This document shows positions 1 through 6,536 of a stretch of 6,536 bases of DNA, piece by piece. Position 1 is the first letter of the stretch; every line of letters begins with the position of its first letter. This DNA is from CAYXGZ01 sp964464755 (GTDB lineage: Bacteria > Planctomycetota > MHYJ01 > JACPRB01). The stretch is taken from positions 1 to 6,536 of the forward strand of contig CAYXGZ010000097.1 of assembly GCA_964464755.1 (NCBI GenBank), read 5' to 3'. Below the pieces are notes generated by a model, which was given only the letters and a program-made list of their open reading frames with translations, did not search any database and was not told where the DNA came from. A program made the position numbers and the translations under genes.

Positions 1-93
1 GTTTGGCGCGGGCCCCGGCGGCGTCCCCGGCTTCGCCTCCTCGCACGCCGCGAGCGCCGGCACGATCAGCATTATCCAGAGTGCGTTTTTCAC
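1..93 (-). CDS. N-terminus of a putative lipoprotein (partial, runs off left edge)
   Basis: Reading the minus strand from a GTG at 93, 31 codons stay open to the window edge. The product begins MKNALWIMLIVPALAAC and continues EEAKPGTPPGPAPN. This is a short type II (lipoprotein) signal peptide: a lysine at residue 2, a hydrophobic core (residues 4-13), and a lipobox LAAC with the lipidated cysteine at residue 17. A Pro/Gly-rich linker follows, as is common after the lipid anchor. The residue after the cysteine is Glu, not the Asp typical of inner-membrane retention, so the outer membrane is the more likely destination. The start is supported by a good ribosome binding site, AAGGAG on the minus strand (99-104), five bases upstream. 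The gene is divergent from ileS. The mature domain lies outside the window, so the function is unknown. Confidence 0.72.
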   Translation of the reverse strand, partial: MKNALWIMLIVPALAACEEAKPGTPPGPAPN

Positions 94-98
94 GGCCT

Positions 99-104
99 CT
101 CCTT
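99..104 (-). promoter_or_regulatory. Shine-Dalgarno of the divergent lipoprotein gene
   Basis: AAGGAG on the minus strand, five bases before the GTG at 93. It decides the start, because GTG would otherwise be a weak candidate and no ATG lies nearby in this frame. It is also the clearest Shine-Dalgarno in the window; the plus-strand starts mostly lack one. Confidence 0.7.
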
Positions 105-171
105 CTGGTGGCACCCTGCGCCGCGCCATGTCCGGCGTGCAGCAGGGAGCCGGCCAATCTACCTCTTTCCG

Positions 172-227
172 CGTTCCTCGTCTTGTCGTTCTTCGGCGTT
201 CATCGCTTCTCGTTCTCTCGTTCCTCG
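172..227. repeat. Cluster of five CGTTCNTCG-like short repeats
   Basis: CGTTCCTCG (172-180), CGTTCTTCG (187-195), CGTTCATCG (197-205), the variant CGTTCTCTCG (211-220) and CGTTCCTCG (219-227) lie in a pyrimidine-rich stretch with irregular spacing of 8 to 15 bases. The cluster sits between the divergent lipoprotein gene and the ileS leader promoter and ends about 20 bases before its -10 element. It could be a set of operator half-sites, an A/G-rich 5' untranslated region for the lipoprotein transcript (CGANGAACG on that strand), or low-complexity drift. The repetition is seen directly; any function is inferred. Confidence 0.5.
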
Positions 228-245
228 GCGCAAGCGTCCGGAATG

Positions 246-254
246 TGCTAACAT
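246..254 (+). promoter_or_regulatory. Extended -10 promoter for the ileS leader transcript
   Basis: TGCTAACAT fits the extended -10 pattern TGnTAnnnT; the hexamer TAACAT matches TATAAT at four of six positions. No convincing -35 lies 16-18 bases upstream, which an extended -10 can tolerate. Initiation would fall near 260-262, at or next to the ATG of the leader peptide (261), making the leader peptide effectively leaderless. Position just before an attenuator supports the call; the hexamer alone would be weak. Confidence 0.5.
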
Positions 255-260
255 GCGCCG

Positions 261-311
261 ATGTTCACCAGCGCGACGCGAATTATCCACCCCGCGGAGG
301 ACGCGCGCTGA
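261..311 (+). CDS. Isoleucine leader peptide controlling ileS (attenuator peptide)
   Basis: A 16-codon open frame reads MFTSATRIIHPAEDAR and stops at TGA (309-311). The two adjacent isoleucine codons (ATT 282-284, ATC 285-287) sit at residues 8 and 9. The frame lies 93 bases before the isoleucyl-tRNA synthetase start and 20 bases before an intrinsic terminator. Size, tandem cognate codons, and stop-to-terminator distance match classical leader peptides such as trpL, where two Trp codons are enough. There is no Shine-Dalgarno, and the ATG coincides with the predicted transcription start, so initiation would be leaderless. A ribosome stalled at the Ile codons would cover the 269-275 arm. A ribosome reaching the stop would cover the antiterminator arm at 302-311. 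The peptide itself probably has no function beyond regulation. Confidence 0.75.
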   Translation: MFTSATRIIHPAEDAR

Positions 312-339
312 TTCCCTGACCCGACGTCGTCAGCCCGCG
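269..339 (+). promoter_or_regulatory. Attenuator: 1:2 protector and 2:3 antiterminator pairings
   Basis: Three mutually exclusive pairings can be drawn by hand. Region 1 (269-275, CAGCGCG) pairs perfectly with region 2 (304-310, CGCGCTG), seven pairs, with the Ile codons in its loop. Region 2 (302-311) pairs with region 3 (330-339) at nine of ten positions, the only mismatch being C306 against C335. Region 3 (332-340) also forms the 5' arm of the terminator. Region 2 overlaps the leader peptide stop codon. With low Ile-tRNA the ribosome stalls at 282-287, blocks region 1 and frees region 2 to pair with region 3, so transcription reads into ileS. With ample Ile-tRNA the ribosome runs to the stop, masks region 2, and the terminator forms. 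The pairings are seen in the sequence; the mechanism is inferred from known amino-acid operon attenuators. Confidence 0.72.
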
Positions 340-363
340 CCCTCGCGCGGGCTTTTGTGTTTC
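332..363 (+). terminator. Rho-independent terminator (attenuator) before ileS
   Basis: AGCCCGCGC (332-340), a CCTC loop (341-344) and GCGCGGGCT (345-353) make a perfect nine-base-pair GC-rich stem, followed by a T-rich run TTTGTGTTT. It lies between the leader peptide stop and the ileS ATG, so it interrupts the ileS leader rather than ending a separate gene. The only plus-strand coding potential ending before it is the 16-codon leader peptide. Its 5' arm is shared with the antiterminator pairing. Confidence 0.85.
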
Positions 364-375
364 TGGCCTTCGTAC

Positions 376-386
376 TCACCTCCTTA
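376..386 (+). promoter_or_regulatory. Anti-Shine-Dalgarno-like element in the ileS leader
   Basis: TCACCTCCTTA (11 bases) is identical to the 3' terminus of E. coli 16S rRNA, which carries the anti-Shine-Dalgarno. It lies between the terminator and the ileS ATG, 18 bases before the start. Flanking bases do not resemble 16S, so it is not an rRNA gene fragment. It could pair with purine-rich GGAGG (296-300) in the leader, or be chance. No function is claimed. Confidence 0.3.
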
Positions 387-404
387 CATACTCACGTACC
401 CACT

Positions 405-3134
<2,730 letters not shown>

Positions 3135-3150
3135 GCCCCTCGTCCTCGGG

Positions 3151-3156
3151 TACACT
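3151..3156 (+). promoter_or_regulatory. -10-like hexamer before purN
   Basis: TACACT (4 of 6 to TATAAT) sits in the 34-base gap between ileS and purN, twelve bases before the purN ATG. No clear -35 is present. If used, it would give a 5' untranslated region of only a few bases. Its position, like that of the mccB and leader-peptide promoters, hints at short-leader transcripts, but readthrough from ileS is equally possible. Confidence 0.25.
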
Positions 3157-3168
3157 GGCCCCGGAACC

Positions 3169-3762
3169 ATGGCCGCCCCCAAGCTGGTCTTCCTCGTTTC
3201 CGGCTCCGGCCGGACGCTGAAGAACTTCATCGACCTCGTCGCCGCGGGCCGCCTCGAGGCGCGCCTCGCGGGGGTCGTCTCCAGCGCTCCGGACCTCAAG
3301 GGCAACGACGTCGCCCGCGCCGCGGGCCTCCCGCTCGAAATCGCGGACCGGAAGCTCCTCACGGGCCCGGCCTTCCAGGACGCCGTCACCGCCGCCGTGG
3401 ACCGCTTCGCCCCCGACCTCGTGCTCATGGCGGGCTGGCTGCACCTCTGGACCTTCCCGCCGCGCTACGCGGGCCGCGTGCTCAACATCCACCCGTCCCT
3501 GCTCCCCGCCTTCGGCGGCCGCGGCATGTACGGGCACCGCGTCCACGAGGCCGTCCTCGCCGCCGGCGCCGCCGAATCCGGCTGCACCGTCCACGTGGCC
3601 GACCTCGAGTACGACCGCGGGCCGGTCATCCTCCAGCGCAAGGTCCCCGTCCTCCCGGGCGACACGCCCGACGCCCTGGCCGCCCGCGTCTTCGAGCAGG
3701 AGTGCGTGGCCTACCCCGAGGCGGTGCGGCGGATCTCCGCCGGGCTCGAGGCGCGCCGCTGA
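3169..3762 (+). CDS. purN: Phosphoribosylglycinamide formyltransferase (GAR transformylase)
   Basis: PurN (197 aa) transfers a formyl group from 10-formyltetrahydrofolate to glycinamide ribonucleotide, the third step of de novo purine synthesis. The fold runs from an N-terminal nucleotide-phosphate loop to the folate half. Catalytic residues are present: N106 and H108 in NIHPSLLP, the same numbers as in E. coli PurN, and D149 in YDRGPVILQ. The phosphate loop reads SGSGRTLKN (11-19) where E. coli has SGNGSNLQA. The segment after SLLP reads FGGRGMYGHRVHEAV (115-129), longer than the E. coli PGLHTHRQA. I recall this GRTL/GMYG sequence type from PurN-like proteins of planctomycetes and related groups, so it is probably a known subfamily. 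The enzyme could still use a related substrate. It starts 34 bases after ileS with no Shine-Dalgarno, and its TGA shares one base with the next ATG, indicating translational coupling. Confidence 0.9.
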   Translation: MAAPKLVFLVSGSGRTLKNFIDLVAAGRLEARLAGVVSSAPDLKGNDVARAAGLPLEIADRKLLTGPAFQDAVTAAVDRFAPDLVLMAGWLHLWTFPPRYAGRVLNIHPSLLPAFGGRGMYGHRVHEAVLAAGAAESGCTVHVADLEYDRGPVILQRKVPVLPGDTPDALAARVFEQECVAYPEAVRRISAGLEARR

Positions 3763-4559
3763 TGGGCATCCTCAAGGGCGACGTCGACCTCATCGGCCTG
3801 GCGCACCTGCTCCAGGGCCTCTCCGAGAACGGCCGCCAGGGCGTGCTCACCCTTTTCCGCGGCATGGACCGCAAGTCCATCCACTTCGGGCCCCAGGGCA
3901 TGCGGCTCCTCGAGACCACGATGCGCCGCCCCAACAAGCTCGGCCGCATCCTCGTCCGCCGCCGCCGCCTCGCCCCCTCGCAGCTCAAGGCCATGCTCGA
4001 GGAGCAGCGCCGCACCGGCGGGCGCCTCGGCCTCATGCTCGTCCGCTCCAAGCTCGTCCCCGGCCCCGCCATCGACGAGGCCCTCCGCGAGCAGATCGAG
4101 GAGGAGATCTTCGACATGTTCCTCTGGGAGGGCGCGGCCTTCGAGTTCCACGAGGGGCCGCCCAAGCGCGGCGACCTCGGCCCGCTCTCCGAGATCACCT
4201 TCGACGCGAACATCACCTCCGTGCTCCTCGAGGCGGCCCGCCGCGCCGACGAACTCTCCCTGTTCCGCAAGCTCCTCTCCGACGAGGAGATGATCCTCTC
4301 GCGCACGACGCACGAGATCTTCGCCGACCTCCTCGGCGACGACCTGGAGTGCGTCGACGCCATCTTCCCCATCATCGACGGCAAGCGGCGCCTCCGCGAG
4401 ATCGTCGCCCTGTCGATCTACCCGCGCTTCGCCACGCTGCGCGGCCTCTACCGCCTCATCAGCCAGGGATTCGTGAAACCGGTATCGTCTACGGGCTCCA
4501 CAGTGCTTATACTTCCCCGAGGGAAGGAGAAGCTGCCGCAGCTCGGCACGGATGGGTAA
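3762..4559 (+). CDS. PATAN/DUF4388 protein with MshEN-like repeats, no receiver (paralogue A)
   Basis: This 265-aa protein has an N-terminal PATAN/DUF4388 domain (about 1-55; GDVDLIGLAHLLQGL, then a strand-rich part ending GMRLLETT). Two 24-residue repeats follow: KLGRILV...LEEQ (59-82) and RLGLMLV...LREQ (88-111), with a five-residue spacer. That is the spacing of MshEN, a cyclic-di-GMP-binding domain of type II/IV secretion ATPases. Next come EEEIFDMFLWEGAAFEFHEG (113-132), a linker, and a C-terminal helical part with IDGKRRLREIV and SIYPRFATLRGLYRL (205-232) that resembles the winged-helix-like tail of DUF4388 proteins. It aligns gap-free over 240 residues with the next gene, at about 42% identity by hand count. 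The start at 3762 is chosen because MGILKGDV matches the paralogue's MGKLQGDV and follows purN by TGATG overlap; an in-frame ATG at 3702 would add 20 residues read from inside purN. Role unknown, probably signalling. Confidence 0.8.
   Translation: MGILKGDVDLIGLAHLLQGLSENGRQGVLTLFRGMDRKSIHFGPQGMRLLETTMRRPNKLGRILVRRRRLAPSQLKAMLEEQRRTGGRLGLMLVRSKLVPGPAIDEALREQIEEEIFDMFLWEGAAFEFHEGPPKRGDLGPLSEITFDANITSVLLEAARRADELSLFRKLLSDEEMILSRTTHEIFADLLGDDLECVDAIFPIIDGKRRLREIVALSIYPRFATLRGLYRLISQGFVKPVSSTGSTVLILPRGKEKLPQLGTDG
4508..4513 (+). promoter_or_regulatory. Possible internal promoter for the second PATAN gene
   Basis: TATACT (5 of 6 to TATAAT) lies inside the last codons of the first PATAN gene, about 38 bases before the next ATG. 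A purine-rich AAGGAG at 4524-4529 follows, but 22 bases from the ATG is too far for a normal ribosome binding site, and no in-frame start codon lies closer to it. No convincing -35 is seen at 16-18 bases. The local rise in A and T stands out from the GC-rich surroundings. Confidence 0.35.
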
Positions 4560-5820
4560 GCTCCAGGGCGACGTCTCGATCCTCGGCATCGCGGACCTCC
4601 TCCAGCACCTCGCCGGCAACTCCAAGGAGGGGCTCCTCGAGATCCGCCAGGGCGAGTCCAAGAAGCAGCTCTACCTCAGCCCCGGGGGGATGCGGCTCCT
4701 CTCGACGACCACCCGCCGGACCAGCTCGCTCGGCGAGATCCTCATCCGCACCAAGAAGATCACCCGCAAGCAGCTCGACGAATTCCTCGAGGAGCAGAAG
4801 CGCACCGGCAAGAAGCTCGGCGAGATCGTCGGCAAGCTCGGCATCGTCAGCAAGAAGGACATCGACCGCGCCCTGCGCGAGCAGGTCGAGGAGGAGATCT
4901 ACGACCTCTTCACCTGGCAGACCGCGTGGTTCGAGTTCCAGGAGGGCGTCCCCGCCCCGAAGAGCGACTCCCCCCTCGCCGACGCGCTGCTCGACGCGAA
5001 CCCGACGAGCATCATGCTCGAGGCCGCCCGCCGCGCCGACGAGTTCCTGATGATCATGAAGGTCGTCCGCAACGAGCAGATGGTCCCCATGAAGACCACC
5101 CGCCCGTTCGACGTGGCCGACCTCGGCGAGAACCCCGACATCGCGCAGGCCGTCTACTCCCAGGTCAGCGGCCGCTACTCCGTCGAGGAGGTCATCCGCC
5201 GCTCCCTCTACCCGCGCTTCGAGGCGCTGCGGACGATCTACCTCCTCGCGACCAAGGGCTACATCCGCATCTTCGACCGCGAGGGCGCCACGGCCGTCAG
5301 CCTCAAGGCCGAGACGACCAAGATCCGCGTCCAGCAGCACGGACCCGGGACGCCCGTGCCGATGCCCGAGACCCCGACGCCGGCGGGCGCGCCCGACCGG
5401 CGCACGATCCTGCTCCTCGGCGAGATGCTCAAGTACCGCGGCATCCTCGCGTCGATCCTCCGCGAGGACGGCTACGAGGTCGTCGAGGAGACCGCCAGCC
5501 AGGCGCTCAACTTCCTCGCCGACGGACGCAAGGTCGACGCCGTCATCCTCGACATCGGCATCAGCTCGGCCGACGGCTTCCAGTTCTGCTCCTGGCTCGC
5601 CGAGAACTCCAAGGCCCCGATCATCGTGCTGTCCACGGACGCGAGCAAGGAGACGGCCCAGAAGACCATCGACTCGGGCGCCAAGGCCTACATCGTCAAG
5701 CCGTTCACGCGCGAGGTCATCCTCGAGCGCCTCAAGGAGATGTTCAAGCCGGGCAGCTCCACCGGCGGCAGCACCACCGTCCGCCTCGCGGGCGGCGGGT
5801 CCGCCACGCCGGGGTCCTAG
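4552..5820 (+). CDS. PATAN/DUF4388 protein with MshEN-like repeats and receiver domain (paralogue B)
   Basis: This 422-aa protein repeats the architecture of the preceding gene and adds a receiver. PATAN/DUF4388 spans about 1-55. MshEN-like repeats are at 59-82 (SLGEILI...LEEQ) and 88-111 (KLGEIVGKLG...LREQ) with a five-residue spacer. EEEIYDLFTW...FEFQEG (113-132) and the helical YSVEEVIRRSLYPRFEALR region (209-227) follow. A Pro-rich linker (about 261-283) leads to a response-regulator receiver (about 285-399): phosphoacceptor D334 in AVILDIG, switch S361 in IIVLST, K383 in YIVKPF. The acidic metal pair, usually Asp-Asp after the first strand, reads G290-E291. The C-terminus (401-422) is a Gly/Ser/Thr tail. 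There is no DNA-binding or enzymatic output domain, so output is likely by protein contact or via PATAN. The gene overlaps its neighbour by eight bases (ATGGGTAA), so the two are probably co-translated. Ligand and partner kinase are unknown. Confidence 0.85.
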   Translation: MGKLQGDVSILGIADLLQHLAGNSKEGLLEIRQGESKKQLYLSPGGMRLLSTTTRRTSSLGEILIRTKKITRKQLDEFLEEQKRTGKKLGEIVGKLGIVSKKDIDRALREQVEEEIYDLFTWQTAWFEFQEGVPAPKSDSPLADALLDANPTSIMLEAARRADEFLMIMKVVRNEQMVPMKTTRPFDVADLGENPDIAQAVYSQVSGRYSVEEVIRRSLYPRFEALRTIYLLATKGYIRIFDREGATAVSLKAETTKIRVQQHGPGTPVPMPETPTPAGAPDRRTILLLGEMLKYRGILASILREDGYEVVEETASQALNFLADGRKVDAVILDIGISSADGFQFCSWLAENSKAPIIVLSTDASKETAQKTIDSGAKAYIVKPFTREVILERLKEMFKPGSSTGGSTTVRLAGGGSATPGS

Positions 5821-5824
5821 ATCC

Positions 5825-5854
5825 GTGACACCCGCTCCCCTCGGCCGCTAGAAT
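5825..5854 (+). promoter_or_regulatory. Sigma-70-type promoter of mccB, near-leaderless
   Basis: GTGACA (5825-5830, 5 of 6 to TTGACA), an 18-base spacer and TAGAAT (5849-5854, 5 of 6 to TATAAT) lie in the 41-base gap before mccB. The ATG at 5862 is only eight bases after the -10, so transcription would begin at or next to the start codon. The seven bases between (CCGGCCC) hold no Shine-Dalgarno, which agrees with leaderless initiation. Confidence 0.6.
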
Positions 5855-5861
5855 CCGGCCC

Positions 5862-6536
5862 ATGGACGTCCTCGTCTCCCGGATCTCGACGTCGTCCCCC
5901 GAGTTCCTCGCCTCGAAGAAGCACCACGAGGGCCTCGCCGCGAAGCTCCGGGAACGCCTGGCCGAGGTCCGCAAGGGCGGCGGCCCCAAGGCCGTCGAGC
6001 TCCTGAAGTCCCGCGGCAAGATGCTCGTCCGCGAGCGCATCGACGCCCTCCTCGACCCGGGCTCGCCCTTCCTCGAGCTCTCCCCGCTCGCCGCGTGGGG
6101 GCTCTACGACAACGAGGCGCCCTGCGCGGGGATCGTCACCGGCATCGGGTCCGTCTCGGGCCGCGAGTGCCTCGTCGTCGCGAACGACCCGACCGTCAAG
6201 GGCGGCTCCTACCTCCCGATGACGGTGAAGAAGCACGTGCGCGCCCAGGAGATCGCCCTCGAGAACCGCCTCCCCACCGTGTACCTGGTCGACAGCGGCG
6301 GCGCCTTCCTGCCGCTTCAGGCCGACGTCTTCCCGGACAAGGAGCACTTCGGCCGGATCTTCTACAACCAGGCCCGGCTCTCGGCTGCGGGCATCCCGCA
6401 GGTCGCCGTCGTCCTCGGGATGTGCACCGCCGGCGGCGCCTACGTCCCCGCGATGTCGGACGAGAACGTCATCGTCAAGGGCGCGGGCACCATCTACCTC
6501 GGCGGCCCGCCGCTCGTGAAGGCGGCGACCGGCGAG
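5862..6536 (+). CDS. mccB: Methylcrotonyl-CoA carboxylase carboxyltransferase subunit (partial, N-terminal 225 codons)
   Basis: The frame is open from ATG 5862 to the window end; a full family member is about 535 aa, so this is the N-terminal carboxyltransferase half. MccB moves carboxyl from biotin to 3-methylcrotonyl-CoA in leucine degradation, working with a biotin-bearing subunit that should be encoded nearby. Signatures typical of this group are FLELSPLAAWGLY, VVANDPTVKGGSY, TVKKHVRAQEIA, YLVDSGGAFLPLQADVFPD (around D144, S145-G147), HFGRIFYNQARLSAAGIPQ, then MCTAGGAYVPAMSDE (187-201) with the Gly-Gly oxyanion turn, and GTIYLGGPPLVKAATGE at the edge. The VDSGGA..PLQADVFPD and LGGPPLVKAATGE stretches favour MccB over propionyl-CoA carboxylase; a geranyl-CoA or mixed-substrate carboxylase cannot be excluded. 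The start is supported by the promoter 8 bases upstream and the usual N-terminal length. Confidence 0.92.
   Translation, partial: MDVLVSRISTSSPEFLASKKHHEGLAAKLRERLAEVRKGGGPKAVELLKSRGKMLVRERIDALLDPGSPFLELSPLAAWGLYDNEAPCAGIVTGIGSVSGRECLVVANDPTVKGGSYLPMTVKKHVRAQEIALENRLPTVYLVDSGGAFLPLQADVFPDKEHFGRIFYNQARLSAAGIPQVAVVLGMCTAGGAYVPAMSDENVIVKGAGTIYLGGPPLVKAATGE

Noticed and set aside
108..122. TGGCACC resembling a T-box bulge (UGGN) or a sigma-54 -24 element
   Set aside because: It lies upstream of the predicted leader promoter and more than 200 bases from the terminator, with no specifier stem or antiterminator context. No TTGC follows at the sigma-54 spacing.
385..392. TACATA/CATACT as a second ileS promoter downstream of the attenuator
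   Set aside because: The best upstream hexamer at 17-18 bases (TTCTGG) matches the -35 consensus poorly. It would bypass the attenuator, so it is worth excluding by start-site mapping, but the sequence does not support it well.
357..404. In-frame GTG at 357 as the ileS start
   Set aside because: It lies in the terminator T-run, adds 16 residues with no family counterpart, and has no ribosome site. ATG 405 gives the usual N-terminus.
3702..3761. In-frame ATG at 3702 as the start of the first PATAN gene
   Set aside because: The extra 20 residues come from the purN coding region and are absent from the paralogue, whose N-terminus matches the start at 3762.
5841..5861. GGCC...GGCC repeats between the second PATAN gene and mccB as a terminator
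   Set aside because: The pairing is only four bases of self-complementary GGCC, overlaps the mccB -10 element, and is not followed by a T-run.

Overview
This window comes from a GC-rich bacterium whose codons end almost always in C or G. The gene content suggests an Acidobacteriota-like or Myxococcota-like lineage: PATAN/DUF4388 signalling proteins, a PurN of the GSGRTL/GMYG sequence type, a methylcrotonyl-CoA carboxylase subunit, and start codons with little or no Shine-Dalgarno. The phylum is an inference from content and style, not a proven assignment.

Layout. At the left edge a lipoprotein gene (93 to 1, minus strand) begins and runs out of the window. It is divergent from everything else. 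A regulatory region of about 310 bases (94-404) follows. It holds a cluster of pyrimidine-rich CGTTCNTCG repeats, an extended -10 promoter, a 16-codon leader peptide with two adjacent isoleucine codons (MFTSATRIIHPAEDAR), and a perfect 9-bp stem terminator with a T-rich tail, all just before ileS. The leader RNA can fold into a textbook 1:2 / 2:3 / 3:4 attenuator, so ileS looks controlled by ribosome-mediated attenuation in response to charged tRNA-Ile. This is the most interesting element of the window.

Downstream, five plus-strand genes are packed tightly: ileS (isoleucyl-tRNA synthetase), purN (glycinamide ribonucleotide formyltransferase), two tandem paralogous PATAN/DUF4388 proteins, and the first 225 codons of mccB (carboxyltransferase subunit of methylcrotonyl-CoA carboxylase), cut by the right edge. 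purN and the first PATAN gene share one base (TGATG). The two PATAN genes overlap by eight bases. The gaps before purN and mccB are 34 and 41 bases. No terminator is visible inside the block, but mccB has its own good promoter, placed so that its transcript would start almost at the ATG.

The two PATAN proteins align without a gap over 240 residues, at about 42% identity by hand count. Both carry two 24-residue repeats separated by five residues, the geometry of the MshEN cyclic-di-GMP-binding domain. The second paralogue adds a receiver domain whose usual Asp-Asp metal pair is Gly-Glu. They are therefore candidates for a paired signalling module, possibly second-messenger responsive, lodged between housekeeping genes. 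Ile-tRNA charging, purine synthesis and (through MccB) leucine breakdown all concern basic nutrient status, but a functional link between these genes and the PATAN pair is only a suggestion from position.
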